This document shows positions 35,875-44,324 of a stretch of 64,000 bases of DNA, piece by piece. The notes beneath the pieces are model-generated. The model saw nothing but the letters and a program-made list of their open reading frames with translations. It was not told the origin of the DNA and did no database searches. The stretch comes from an uncultured Rivibacter sp. (GTDB taxonomy: Bacteria > Pseudomonadota > Gammaproteobacteria > Burkholderiales > Burkholderiaceae): assembly GCA_946480925.1 (NCBI GenBank), contig CAMLLU010000019.1, positions 1-64,000 of the forward strand, in the 5' to 3' direction. The translations under genes were made by a program, and so were the position numbers. Positions within the stretch are counted from its first letter, which is position 1; each line of letters starts with the position of its first letter.

Positions 35875-36723
35875 GTGAACCTCCACGCAACGGCGATCGC
35901 GTGGCTACACGCCCACACCCCCACCATCCTCATAGAAGTCACCGAGACAAAAGGCTCCGCCCCCCGAGAGCAAGGCACCCGCATGCTCGTCTCCCCCACC
36001 AGAGCCGAAGGCACCATCGGCGGCGGCCACCTCGAACTGCTCGCCATCGAAACCGCCAGAACCCTCCTCTCACAGCCAGACAACGCCCCCTTCCACCGCC
36101 ACTACCCCCTGGGCCCCGCCCTCGGCCAATGCTGCGGCGGCGCGGTAACCCTGCGCTACTCCCGCCTGACGCAGCAGTCATTGCAAACCTGGCCAGCAAC
36201 ACAGCCCCGCTTCTTCCTCCAGCTCTACGGCGCCGGCCACGTCGGCCGCGCCATCGTCAAGCTGCTCGCTGGCATCGACTGCCAGGTGCAGTGGATCGAC
36301 GAGCGCGAAGACGAGTTTCCGAAAGAGAACGACCTGCCCGCCCACATCGAAAAGGTCTGCGTCGAGCCCGTCGAAGCCGAGGTCCGCATCGCCCCGCCCG
36401 GCGCGTGCTATCTCGTGCTCACCCACAACCACGACCTCGACCTGCGCATCACCGAAGCCATCCTGAAGCGCGCGGACTTCCACTACCTCGGCCTCATCGG
36501 CTCCAAGACCAAGCGCGCCCGCTTCCTGCACCGCTACGAAGCACGAGGCATCCCGGCCGACGTGCTGCAACGCATGACCTGCCCCATCGGCGTGCCGGGC
36601 ATCGAAGGCAAGGAACCCGAAGTGATCGCTGTCTCGGTGGTGGCGCAACTGCTGCAGCTCACGCCCCAACCTGCTACTGCTGCGGCAACATCGCCTGCAG
36701 CTCCTGCTTCATCCACTCGATGA
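35875..36723 (+). CDS. xdhC: XdhC molybdenum-cofactor insertion chaperone
   Basis: This 282-residue protein prepares and delivers sulfurated molybdenum cofactor to XdhB. Landmarks are the N-terminal VEVTETKGSAPREQGTRMLV-like segment (seen as EVTETKGSAPREQG), GTIGGGHLE, LGQCCGGAV, and the Rossmann part YGAGHVGRAIVKLL, YLVLTHNHDLDL and YLGLIGSKTKRARF. GTG 35875 with GAGGAG eight bases upstream is the start; the longer frame runs through the repeat. The 3' end overlaps the convergent LysR gene by 50 bp. Confidence 0.93.
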   Translation: MNLHATAIAWLHAHTPTILIEVTETKGSAPREQGTRMLVSPTRAEGTIGGGHLELLAIETARTLLSQPDNAPFHRHYPLGPALGQCCGGAVTLRYSRLTQQSLQTWPATQPRFFLQLYGAGHVGRAIVKLLAGIDCQVQWIDEREDEFPKENDLPAHIEKVCVEPVEAEVRIAPPGACYLVLTHNHDLDLRITEAILKRADFHYLGLIGSKTKRARFLHRYEARGIPADVLQRMTCPIGVPGIEGKEPEVIAVSVVAQLLQLTPQPATAAATSPAAPASSTR

Positions 36724-37582
36724 ACACCCGCGTGCGCAGCGGCAAGAGCCGCGCGCTTGGGTACACCAGGCTCACGTTGCGCGGCGGCTCCTCGAACTCC
36801 GGGAGCACGACACGCAGGCGCTTCTCGCGCACGTAAGGCACTACCTGGTACGACTGGAAGCGGCTCAAGCCCAGCCCCGCCGCGCAGGCCTCCAACCGCG
36901 GTGCACCCAGGTTGCATTCGAGGTTGCCTTGCACCGGCACCGAGAAAGGCTTGCCGTTCTCGTCGACGAACGTCCACTGCCTGCCTTCCACGCCGGTGAT
37001 GCAGTTGAACTTCGACAGCTCGCGCGGGTGCCTGGGCGTGCCGTGGCTGCGCAGCCATTCGGGGCTGGCCGCCACCACGCGACCGATCTTGCCCACAGCC
37101 TGCGCCACGAGGCTGGAATCGGCCAGGTGGGCAATGCGCACGGCCACGTCGTGGCCTTCCTGCACGAGGTCGACCACGCGGTCGAGCAGCACGAGGTTCA
37201 CGCGCATCTTGGGGTAGCGCTGCAGGAAGCGCGCCACCGCCGGCGCCACGTGCATGTGGCCGAAGAGCACGGGCGCCGTCACGCTGACGGTGCCGCCGCT
37301 GGGTTCGGCCTCGTAGGCGGCGCTGCTGGCCAGCAGCGAGCGGTCGGCCTCTTCCACGTCGGCCAGGATGCGGCGCACGCGCTCGAGGTACAGGCGCCCG
37401 TCTTCGGTGAGCGAAAGCCGCCGCGTCGTGCGGTGCAGCAGGCGCACGCCGAGCTGCGACTCCAGTGCCGCCAGCTGCCGCACCACGGCAGGCAGCGATG
37501 AATCGAGCGCATCGGCCGCCGCCGTGAGGCTGCCGCAGTCCACGATGGCGACGAAGGTTTCCAGGGCTCTGAGCTTGTCCAT
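36674..37582 (-). CDS. LysR-family transcriptional regulator
   Basis: This 302-residue regulator has the LysR helix-turn-helix FVAIVDCGSLTAAADALDSSLPAVVRQLAALE and the typical HRTTRRLSLTEDGRLYLE wing of the CrgA-like group. The C-terminal effector domain contains HDVAVRIAHLADSSLVA. It is divergent from a glutathione S-transferase gene and may control it. Its 3' end overlaps xdhC by 50 bp on the opposite strand. The effector is unknown. Confidence 0.88.
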   Translation of the reverse strand: MDKLRALETFVAIVDCGSLTAAADALDSSLPAVVRQLAALESQLGVRLLHRTTRRLSLTEDGRLYLERVRRILADVEEADRSLLASSAAYEAEPSGGTVSVTAPVLFGHMHVAPAVARFLQRYPKMRVNLVLLDRVVDLVQEGHDVAVRIAHLADSSLVAQAVGKIGRVVAASPEWLRSHGTPRHPRELSKFNCITGVEGRQWTFVDENGKPFSVPVQGNLECNLGAPRLEACAAGLGLSRFQSYQVVPYVREKRLRVVLPEFEEPPRNVSLVYPSARLLPLRTRVFIEWMKQELQAMLPQQ

Positions 37583-37597
37583 CGGCGGCCATCATTG

Positions 37598-37612
37598 CTC
37601 CGGCAACCGGAG
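37598..37612. promoter_or_regulatory. Small dyad in the LysR-GST divergent promoter region
   Basis: CTCCGG and CCGGAG are separated by CAA and lie 16 bp upstream of the LysR start and 84 bp upstream of the GST start. The dyad is short and GC-rich, so it could be a regulator site or chance. It is the only clear symmetry in this 113-bp gap. Confidence 0.3.
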
Positions 37613-37695
37613 TAGTCAAATGCAGACAGGCCGCTTTATTGCATCGGCGCTCGAACGAAGAATTCCTGCATTCCCACCCCTTGCAGGAGACCTCC

Positions 37696-38343
37696 ATGAC
37701 CACCCCGCCCCGGCCCGAGCGCGCCATCAAGCTCTACCGCCATGCGCTTTCAGGCCACTCGCACCGCGCAGAACTGTTCCTCAACCTGCTGGGCCTGCCC
37801 TATGAAGGCATCGACGTGGACCTGCGCGCCAAGGCGCAGAAGCGCCCCGAGTTCCTGGCGCTCAACGCTTTCGGCCAGGTGCCGGTGATCGACGACGCGG
37901 GCACCGTGGTGGCGGACTCCAACGCCATCCTCACCTACCTGGCGCTCCAGTACGGCGCCGCGCACTGGTTGCCGCGCGAGCCGTTCGCGGCGGCGCAGGT
38001 GCAGCGCTGGCTCTCGGTGGCCGCAGGCCAGCTGGCGGCCACGGCGGCGCGGGCGCGGGTGATCCAGGTGTTCGGCCTGCCGGCGGATTGCAGCAACGAA
38101 GTGGCCGGTGCGCAGGCGCTCTTCTCACTGGTCGAGCAGCACCTGGAGGACCGCGCGTTCATCGCGGGCAGCGAGCCCACCATTGCCGACGTCGCGCTCT
38201 ACAGCTACACGGCCCATGCGCCCGAAGGCAACGTGTCGCTCGAGCCTTACCCTGCTCTGCGTGCCTGGCTCGGCCGCATCGAGGCGCTGCCGGGCTTCGT
38301 GCCGATGCAGGTGTCACGCGTGGGCCTGCGGGCTGCGGCCTGA
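37696..38343 (+). CDS. Glutathione S-transferase family protein
   Basis: This 215-residue cytosolic protein has an N-terminal thioredoxin-like GST domain (KLYRHALSGHSHRAELFLNLLGLPYE, then FGQVPVIDDAGTVVADSNAILTYLA with the cis-proline and glutathione-binding Asp-Ser). The C-terminal helical domain holds the N-capping motif PTIADVALYSY. An AGGAG site precedes ATG 37696. It is probably cotranscribed with the PNPOx-like gene 18 bp downstream. The substrate is unknown. Confidence 0.9.
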   Translation: MTTPPRPERAIKLYRHALSGHSHRAELFLNLLGLPYEGIDVDLRAKAQKRPEFLALNAFGQVPVIDDAGTVVADSNAILTYLALQYGAAHWLPREPFAAAQVQRWLSVAAGQLAATAARARVIQVFGLPADCSNEVAGAQALFSLVEQHLEDRAFIAGSEPTIADVALYSYTAHAPEGNVSLEPYPALRAWLGRIEALPGFVPMQVSRVGLRAAA

Positions 38344-38361
38344 GCGAAAGGCAGGCAAGCC

Positions 38362-39330
38362 ATGTCCACATTGCCCGGCTGGCCCCGCACGCACGTGCCG
38401 CCCTTCCATGCCGGCGAGCGCGCCGCGCAGGCGAAGGTGGGCATGGCCGAGCGCATGGCCGAAATCGGCCAGCGCGTGGTGCGCGGCGTGATGCCGCAAC
38501 AGCATCGCGAGTTCTTCCCGCTGCTGCCCTTCGTGGTGCTGGGCGCGGTGGATGCGCAAGGCCAGCCCTGGGCCACACTGTTGAGCGGCAGCGCGCCGGG
38601 CTTCGTGACGTCACCGAGCGAAACCGCGCTTCGCATCGACGCGCTGCCGCCGGCCGGCGACCCGCTGGCCGGCTTGCTGGAGCCTGGGGCGCCGCTGGGC
38701 CTGCTGGGCATCGAGCTGCCCACACGCCGGCGCAACCGCGCCAACGGCACGGTGGCCGAGCGACGCGGCAATGGCTTTTCGCTGGCCGTGACGCAGAGCT
38801 TCGGCAATTGCCCGAAGTACATCCAGACGCGCGAGCTGGTGGCTTCGCCTGCGTCAACAACAGCTCGCAGCCCGGCGCGGCCCGCCCCGCGGCTCGATGG
38901 CGCCATGCAAGCGCTGGTGCGGGCAGCCGACACGTTCTTCATCGCCACCCACGCCGTTGGGGAAGGCGCCAATGGCGGGGCCGACGTGTCGCACCGCGGA
39001 GGCCGGCCCGGTTTCGTGCAGGTAAGCAACAGCGGCGCCACGCTCACCTGGCCCGACTTCACGGGCAATTCCTTCTTCAACACGCTGGGCAACCTGGTGT
39101 CGCAACCGCGAGCGGGCCTCGTGGTGCCCAACTTCGAAAGCGGCGACCTGCTGCACGTCGCCGGCCGTGCCGAGATCGTGTGGGAAGGCCCGCAGGTGCA
39201 GGCCTTCGCGGGCGCGCAGCGGCTGGTGCGGCTGCAGGTGGACGAGGCGCTGCTGCGGCCCGGTGCGCTGCCATGGCGCTGGCGGCTGCTGGAGCAATCG
39301 CCAGCGCTGGAAGGCACGGGTACGTGGTAA
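38362..39330 (+). CDS. Pyridoxamine 5'-phosphate oxidase-like flavin-binding protein
   Basis: This 322-residue protein has the split-barrel flavin-binding fold of the PNPOx-like family. Seen are FFPLLPFVVLGAVDAQGQPWATLL, a mid-region NCPKYIQTREL, and a second half DTFFIATHAVGEGANGGADVSHRGGRPGF followed by FTGNSFFNTLGNL. The HRGGRPGF motif is characteristic of this subfamily, whose members are often fused or adjacent to reductases. It follows the GST gene in the same direction. The physiological reaction is unknown. Confidence 0.82.
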   Translation: MSTLPGWPRTHVPPFHAGERAAQAKVGMAERMAEIGQRVVRGVMPQQHREFFPLLPFVVLGAVDAQGQPWATLLSGSAPGFVTSPSETALRIDALPPAGDPLAGLLEPGAPLGLLGIELPTRRRNRANGTVAERRGNGFSLAVTQSFGNCPKYIQTRELVASPASTTARSPARPAPRLDGAMQALVRAADTFFIATHAVGEGANGGADVSHRGGRPGFVQVSNSGATLTWPDFTGNSFFNTLGNLVSQPRAGLVVPNFESGDLLHVAGRAEIVWEGPQVQAFAGAQRLVRLQVDEALLRPGALPWRWRLLEQSPALEGTGTW

Positions 39331-39338
39331 CGCCACCT

Positions 39339-40115
39339 TCAGAGGAACATGCCGCCTGACGCCTCGATGCGCTGCGCGTTCACCCAGCGGTTGTCTTCAC
39401 TGAGCAGCGATGCGATCACGGGGCCGATGTCATCAGGCACGCCCACGCGGCCCAGCGCCGTCTGCGAGGCGACGAAAGCGTTGAGCTCCGCGTTGTCGCG
39501 CACCCGGCCACCGCCGAAGTCGGTTTCGATGGCACCCGGCGCCACGATGTTGGCCGCGATGCCGCGTGCGCCCAGCTCCTTGGCCTGGTAGCGCGTGAGC
39601 ACTTCCATCGCGCCCTTCATCGCCGCGTAAGCCGCGTAACCCGGCAGCGCAAACCGCGCCAGCCCGCTGGAGATGTTGACGATGCGCCCGCCGTCGTTGA
39701 GCAGCGGCAGCAACGCCTGCGTCAGGAAGAACGGGCCCTTCAGGTGCACGTTCACCAGCTCGTCGAACTGGGCTTCGGTGGTGTCGGCAAACGAGGCGTG
39801 CACGCCCATGCCTGCGTTGTTCACGAGGTGGTCGAAACGCTCACGCTGCCAGTGCTTGCGCAGCGCTTCGCGCACGGCCTCGGCAAAGCGCGGGAACGAC
39901 GCGCTGTCGCCCACGTCGAGCTGCAGCGCCACGGCGCGGGCGCCGAGCTTTTCGGCTTCGGCGACCACGGTGTCGGCCTCGTCGCGCCGGCTGCGCCAGG
40001 TCACGATGACGTCGCCGCCGCGTGCCGCCACGGCGAGTGCGGCATTGCGACCCAGGCCGCGGCTGCCGCCGGTAATGAGGGTGATCCTGCGGGAGGTGGA
40101 AGTCGGGGTGCTCAT
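39339..40115 (-). CDS. Short-chain dehydrogenase/reductase (SDR)
   Basis: This 258-residue classical SDR has the nucleotide-binding motif TGGSRGLG, LVNNAGMG, the catalytic serine in NISSG and the YAAYAAMKG segment carrying the Tyr-x3-Lys pair. VAPGAIETDF follows. AAGGA precedes the ATG at 40115. It is divergent from the LysR gene at 40220 across 104 bp, a common regulator-target layout. The substrate is unknown. Confidence 0.9.
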   Translation of the reverse strand: MSTPTSTSRRITLITGGSRGLGRNAALAVAARGGDVIVTWRSRRDEADTVVAEAEKLGARAVALQLDVGDSASFPRFAEAVREALRKHWQRERFDHLVNNAGMGVHASFADTTEAQFDELVNVHLKGPFFLTQALLPLLNDGGRIVNISSGLARFALPGYAAYAAMKGAMEVLTRYQAKELGARGIAANIVAPGAIETDFGGGRVRDNAELNAFVASQTALGRVGVPDDIGPVIASLLSEDNRWVNAQRIEASGGMFL

Positions 40116-40219
40116 TGCGAAGATCCTTCAAGGGTGGGTGCCGGAGATGGCATGAAGGACAGTCTATTGAGCGACCATCGACGGATAAATGCATCGCTGG
40201 CGACCAGACTGTTCAAGGC

Positions 40220-41143
40220 ATGACGACAATCCCGCCCATGAACCCACTCGACGCCATGCTCGCCTTCGCCCGTGTGGCCGAGCTCGCCAGCTTCACGCAG
40301 GCCGCAACCAGCCTGGGCCTGCCCAAGGCCAGCGTGTCGACCTCGGTACAGCGGCTCGAAGAGATGCTGGGCACCCGGCTGCTTCACCGCACGACCCGCC
40401 GCGTGGAGCTCACGCAGGACGGCCGGGCCTTCTACGAGCGCTGCCGCGACCTGCTGGCCGACATGGAAGAGCTGCAGACCATGTTCCGCCCCGCGCACGA
40501 GGCGTTGAGCGGCCGGCTGCGCGTGGACATGTCGCTGGGCGTGGCACGGCAGGTGGTGGTGCCGCGGCTGCCCGAGTTCCTGGCGGCACACCCGCAGCTC
40601 GAGGTGGAGCTGAGCAGCACCGACCGGCGCGTGGACCTCGTGCGCGAGGGTTTCGACTGCGTGCTGCGCGTGGGCCCGCTGTCCGACTCCACGCTGGTGG
40701 CCCGGCCGCTCGGGCACTACGTGCAGAAGAACTTCGCAAGCCCTGAATACTTGGCGCGGCATGGCGTGCCGCGCACGCTGGCCGACCTGGCGCAGCACCG
40801 GCTGGTGCACTACATGCCCACGCTGGGCGGCAAGCCGATGGGCTTCGAATACGTGGACGCGGCCAGCGGCGAAGCCCGCTCGCTGCCGATGGCCGGCGCA
40901 CTGACCGTCAACAACTCCGAAGCCTACGAGGCCGCATGCCTGGCGGGGCTGGGCCTCATTCAGGCGCCGGAGGTGGGGCTTGCCCCCATGGTGGCGGCCG
41001 GCCGGCTGGTGGAGGTGATGCCCGAGTTGCGCGCGCCGCCGCTGCCGGTGTCACTGCTCTATGCGAACCGCCGGCACCTGCCGAAGCGGGTGCAGGCATT
41101 CATGAATTGGGTGGCGCAGGTCATGAAGCCATACCTCGCCTGA
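40220..41143 (+). CDS. LysR-family transcriptional regulator
   Basis: This 307-residue regulator shows the LysR helix-turn-helix FARVAELASFTQAATSLGLPKASVSTSVQRLEE, the wing LLHRTTRRVELTQDGRAFYE and an effector domain with GFDCVLRVGPLSDSTLVARPL. It is divergent from the SDR gene and is the likely regulator of it. ATG 40220 is preferred; a second ATG at 40238 also fits the fold. Confidence 0.88.
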   Translation: MTTIPPMNPLDAMLAFARVAELASFTQAATSLGLPKASVSTSVQRLEEMLGTRLLHRTTRRVELTQDGRAFYERCRDLLADMEELQTMFRPAHEALSGRLRVDMSLGVARQVVVPRLPEFLAAHPQLEVELSSTDRRVDLVREGFDCVLRVGPLSDSTLVARPLGHYVQKNFASPEYLARHGVPRTLADLAQHRLVHYMPTLGGKPMGFEYVDAASGEARSLPMAGALTVNNSEAYEAACLAGLGLIQAPEVGLAPMVAAGRLVEVMPELRAPPLPVSLLYANRRHLPKRVQAFMNWVAQVMKPYLA

Positions 41144-41199
41144 GTGCGCCCATTGCGCTTGCGTCGTCTGCGCCGCATGGAACGCAAAGCCCGACAGCC

Positions 41200-41292
41200 T
41201 TCACCGTACAGACGCGGAGAACGCAGAGGGACCGCAGAGAAGCCTGTATCCGCCTCTGCGAATCTCTGCGTCCCCTGCGCCTCTGTGGTGAA
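41200..41292. repeat. TTCACCGCAGAGGCGCAGAG-type inverted repeat, copy 1
   Basis: This ~93-bp element starts TTCACCGTACAGACGCGGAG and ends with the near-complement CTCTGCGCCTCTGTGGTGAA. Two closer relatives are at 61930-62022 and 63085-63179. It fills the gap between the LysR gene and the convergent VOC gene. Confidence 0.75.
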
Positions 41293-41306
41293 TGAACCCG
41301 GGTTCG

Positions 41307-41717
41307 TCAGTCCTGCGGCATCACCGCGTTCGGGTCCATGTAGGCCAGCTCCCAGCCGTGGCCGTCCAGGTCTTCGAAGCCGTGCTGGTACATGAAGCCG
41401 TGGTCCTGCGCGGCATTGGGCGTGCTGCCGCCCGCGGCCACGGCCTTGGCCACCAGCTCATCGACCTGCGCGCGGCTTTCGCACGACAGGCACAGCAGCA
41501 CCTCGGTGGTCTTCTTCGCATCGGCCACCGGCTTCTTCGTGAAGGTCTGGAAGAACGGTTCGACGAGCAGCATCACGTAGATGCTGTCGCTCACCACCAT
41601 GCAGGCGCCCTGCTCGTTGGTGAACTGCGGGTTGAAGCTGTAGCCCAGCTTCGCGAAGAACGCCTTCGAGCGTTCGAGGTCCTTGACCGGAAGGTTGACG
41701 TAGATCTGCTGTGCCAT
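41307..41717 (-). CDS. VOC (glyoxalase/bleomycin resistance) family protein
   Basis: This 136-residue protein has the VOC fold: IYVNLPVKDLERSKAFFAKLGYSFN at the start, CMVVSDSIYVMLL in the middle and YQHGFEDLDGHGWELAYMDP at the end. Members bind metals or small hydrophobic ligands. AAGGAG lies nine bases before ATG 41717; the longer frame begins at TTG. It is the last gene in a minus-strand set with SRPBCC and YciI proteins. Confidence 0.85.
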   Translation of the reverse strand: MAQQIYVNLPVKDLERSKAFFAKLGYSFNPQFTNEQGACMVVSDSIYVMLLVEPFFQTFTKKPVADAKKTTEVLLCLSCESRAQVDELVAKAVAAGGSTPNAAQDHGFMYQHGFEDLDGHGWELAYMDPNAVMPQD

Positions 41718-41845
41718 GGCGGGCAACTCCTTGAGTGGTCTGTCGTGAAGGGGCGAAAAGGAAGAACTGCGAAAGCGTGATCGGCATGCGGCGCTCCTGA
41801 AGTGGGCCCTGGCCGAGGGGGTACCGCGTCCAGGCGGCAGGTCGC

Positions 41846-42385
41846 TCAGGAGCGCTCGGCCACCGTCTTCAGGTTGGCCAGCCCTGCTTCGAAGTCGCGG
41901 CCGATCATGTGGTCCATGTCGAAGAACACGCCCATGAGCTTGCTGATGAAGTTGGCCGGGCCGCGGATGGCCCAGGTCACTTCGGTCGCCGCCTCGCCGC
42001 GCGGCACCAGCGTGAACTCGACCACGTTGTGCGCTTCGAAGGGCTCGTACATGTCGAGCTTCATCTCCACGCGGTGCGGCATGCGCGAGTCGGTGATCTC
42101 GATGCTGCCCGCGCCCACCTCCTTGTTGCCTGCGAAGTCGTAGCCCGCGCCGGGGCCGCTGGCGTTGCCGCGGTAGCTGCGGCGCATGTTCGGGTCCTTG
42201 CGCTCGTAGGGGTTCCAGGTGTTGAAGCGGCGCAGGTCGTTGATGAGTGGGTGGATCTTCTCGGCGCTGGCGGCGATGGTGGCCGAGCGCTGCACGGCAA
42301 AGGTGTCGGGCCGGGTGGCGGCGTAGACCATCAGGGCCGACAGCGCCACGACGGCCACGAGGGCGGCGATCGTCAGGGTCTTCAT
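41846..42385 (-). CDS. SRPBCC (START-like) family protein with N-terminal anchor
   Basis: This 179-residue protein begins with a hydrophobic segment (MKTLTIAALVAVVALSALMVYA), either a signal or membrane anchor. A polyketide-cyclase/SRPBCC ligand-binding domain follows: INDLRRFNTWNPYERKDPNMRRSY, GAGYDFAGNKEVGAGSIEI and TEVTWAIRGPANFISKLMGVF. AAGGAG precedes ATG 42385. Together with the YciI and VOC genes it resembles clusters often seen with ECF sigma factors, but no sigma gene is present here. Confidence 0.85.
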   Translation of the reverse strand: MKTLTIAALVAVVALSALMVYAATRPDTFAVQRSATIAASAEKIHPLINDLRRFNTWNPYERKDPNMRRSYRGNASGPGAGYDFAGNKEVGAGSIEITDSRMPHRVEMKLDMYEPFEAHNVVEFTLVPRGEAATEVTWAIRGPANFISKLMGVFFDMDHMIGRDFEAGLANLKTVAERS

Positions 42386-42510
42386 GAGGTGCTCCTTTCG
42401 CGAGGGTTGTTGTTCATTGCGGCGCCTTGCGCCTACGAACCCACGACGAACGGAACGCGCCGGCTTCGACATGCCGGCACTTAGGTGAAAACCCTAGCGC
42501 CTGTTGATGC

Positions 42511-42900
42511 TCAGGCGGCAGCGGCAGCAGCGGAGGCCGCCGTCGATTCCTCGTAGCAAGGCGCCAGCGAGCGCACTTCCACCGTGCACCACTCGGCCGC
42601 CGGGCAGCGCGCCGCGATGGCGAGCGCCTCTTCACGCGTCTTGCAGTCGATGAGGAAGAAGCCGCCGACCATTTCCTTCGCTTCGGCGAAGGGGCCATCG
42701 ACCACGCGGGTCTTGCCGTTGCGCACTTCCACGCGCGAGGCCTGGTCGTGCGAGCGCAGCGACTCGGTCGCCAGCAGCAACCCGCGTGCCTTCAGCTCGT
42801 CACCGAAGCGCACCATGCGCGCGTAGCATTCGCGGCCTTCTTCGGGGGTGCGGGTCTGGCGCTGGCCGGTGGGCTCCACCATCAACAGCATGTAGGTCAT
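42511..42900 (-). CDS. YciI family protein
   Basis: This 129-residue protein matches the YCII/DGPF family: YMLLMVEPTG at the start, ELKARGLLLATESL and VVDGPFAEAKEMVGGFFLIDCKTREEALAIA in the core. A poly-Ala tail ends it. GGAGG precedes the ATG. The family adopts a ferredoxin-like fold and usually accompanies ECF-sigma or VOC genes. It starts the three-gene minus-strand run. Confidence 0.88.
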   Translation of the reverse strand: MTYMLLMVEPTGQRQTRTPEEGRECYARMVRFGDELKARGLLLATESLRSHDQASRVEVRNGKTRVVDGPFAEAKEMVGGFFLIDCKTREEALAIAARCPAAEWCTVEVRSLAPCYEESTAASAAAAAA

Positions 42901-43118
42901 GGTGCCTCCAAAAGAGAAGCCAGGGATTTGATCACGCCTGTTTGAAGCCTGTGCATGGAGCCCCTGAAGGAGGGAGGCTGATGCGCACGATTGACGCTAA
43001 CGGCAAATCAGCGCTGTGACGACACCGATTACCACGCTCATGAACCCAGGTGGCGTTGCCGTCCCCGCTGCACAGTCCTATGCTCCCGCGGCACCACACC
43101 AACGATCAGGAGGGTTCG

Positions 43119-43541
43119 ATGACTTGCATCAAGACGCAACACAGGCCAGACCAAGCCCCGCCACGCCTGTGCAGGTTGCCTGGCCTGCTGTTCCTTGCAC
43201 TGTCCCTGGCGGCCTGCGGTTCCACGCATGCAATGCCGCGCGCCGGCCAGTCGGCTGCCTTGTCGCAAGACAGCGTGGCGCTCTCTGCACGGGCCTTCTT
43301 CGCCGAATTTGGCAGCACCGACGAACAACGTCGCCATGCCGCACGGCTCTATCTGCTGGGCGTGCTCGACGCCACCGAAGGCCGCGCCTGGTGCGACTAC
43401 AAGACGCTGAAGACCGTCTCGCTGCGCGAGTACCTGTACGAGCACTTTCGCAAGCTGCCGCCCCCGCGGCTGGACGAACGCGCGTCCGACGTCATCACCG
43501 AGGCGCTCGGCCTTGCCTTCCCCTGCAAGCCATCGAAATGA
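43119..43541 (+). CDS. Rap1a/Tai family type VI amidase immunity protein
   Basis: This 140-residue protein has an export signal with a lipobox-like LSLAACGS. The mature part [29 protein letters not shown], then [12 protein letters not shown] and [11 protein letters not shown], fits the Rap1a/Tai immunity family. It should neutralise the Tae4 peptidoglycan amidase in the periplasm of the producing cell. AGGAGGG precedes ATG 43119. Its stop overlaps the tae4 start (ATGA). The immunity gene preceding the toxin ensures protection is made first. Confidence 0.78.
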   Translation: MTCIKTQHRPDQAPPRLCRLPGLLFLALSLAACGSTHAMPRAGQSAALSQDSVALSARAFFAEFGSTDEQRRHAARLYLLGVLDATEGRAWCDYKTLKTVSLREYLYEHFRKLPPPRLDERASDVITEALGLAFPCKPSK

Positions 43542-44023
43542 AGCCGGCCTACCTCACCCTCAAGAGCCAACACTACTCCTCCGAGTTCTACAAAGCGGGC
43601 TACGTCTCCGCCGAAGCCCTGTACAAGGAAATCGGCTATGACATCGAAGACCTGAAAAAGCAGAACGCCGGCTACGCCAACACCTGCGCCACTCGCTTGA
43701 GCCTCGCGCTATTGAAGTCCGGCGTGCAGTTCTCCGGCCGCCTGCGCATCAAGGACGGCCCGTACAAGGGTCGCATGGTCGAACCCGGCGCCAAGCTGCT
43801 CGCCGACCAGCTCGTCGGCATCCTCGGACGCCCGCTGATCCTGCAGCGCCCCACCACGGCCCCGAAGGAATTGGACGGCAAGCAAGGCGTCGTCTTCTTC
43901 TGGAAGATCAACGGCTACGACGGCGGACACATCGACCTGATCGAATCTGCCAACGGAGCGCAGGTGTGCAATTCGCATTGCTACTTTGCGTGCAAGGAAG
44001 TGTGGTTCTGGGAACTGGAGTAG
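43538..44023 (+). CDS. tae4: Type VI secretion amidase effector (Tae4 family)
   Basis: This 161-residue protein matches Tae4, a DL-endopeptidase that cleaves peptidoglycan cross-link peptides in rival cells. The nucleophile region is [17 protein letters not shown] (Cys50) and the catalytic histidine is in [12 protein letters not shown] (His131). The tail cysteines Cys144, Cys148 and Cys152 could form the disulfide usual for the family. There is no signal peptide, as expected for a type VI cargo. It is translationally coupled to the Rap1a/Tai gene. No type VI structural genes lie in the window. Confidence 0.88.
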   Translation: MKPAYLTLKSQHYSSEFYKAGYVSAEALYKEIGYDIEDLKKQNAGYANTCATRLSLALLKSGVQFSGRLRIKDGPYKGRMVEPGAKLLADQLVGILGRPLILQRPTTAPKELDGKQGVVFFWKINGYDGGHIDLIESANGAQVCNSHCYFACKEVWFWELE

Positions 44024-44132
44024 CCCACACCAGCCCCCCGGAAGATCGTCAGGTAGTCGCCGATGTGCGTTTCATCGCATTCGGTCGCCCACCGCGTCGC
44101 CACGACGGCGCACCTCAGGAAGGAGAACGGGA

Positions 44133-44324
44133 ATGGACGCTTACGCCAAGCAGCCGCAGTACCAGGAATCCAAGATCGAAGACGAGCCCATCCTCGGGCC
44201 CGTGCTCATGTTGCCCGACGGGCGCATCCAGCCGCTCACGTGGTTCGAGCGCCTGCTGGTGAGGCTGCACCTCACCGATGCCAGGCACCTCGAAGCACGC
44301 TACCTGAAGGCGACCGCGCCCTGA
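44133..44324 (+). CDS. Small hypothetical protein downstream of tae4
   Basis: This 63-residue protein starts at ATG 44133 with a clear AGGAAGGAG region upstream. Its sequence includes EDEPILGPVLMLPDGRIQPLTWFERLLVRLHLTDARHLEARYL and matches nothing I recognise. It follows tae4 by 109 bp in the same direction and may be a third member of that module, or stand alone. The good ribosome site and balanced composition make it credible. Confidence 0.5.
   Translation: MDAYAKQPQYQESKIEDEPILGPVLMLPDGRIQPLTWFERLLVRLHLTDARHLEARYLKATAP

Noticed and set aside
36534..37730. Minus-strand open frame of 398 codons overlapping the LysR gene in another frame
   Set aside because: It is out of frame with a clear LysR helix-turn-helix and lacks any domain.
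43050..43118. Earlier start of the Rap1a/Tai immunity gene
   Set aside because: ATG 43119 has AGGAGGG and gives a clean export signal; the extension would bury it.
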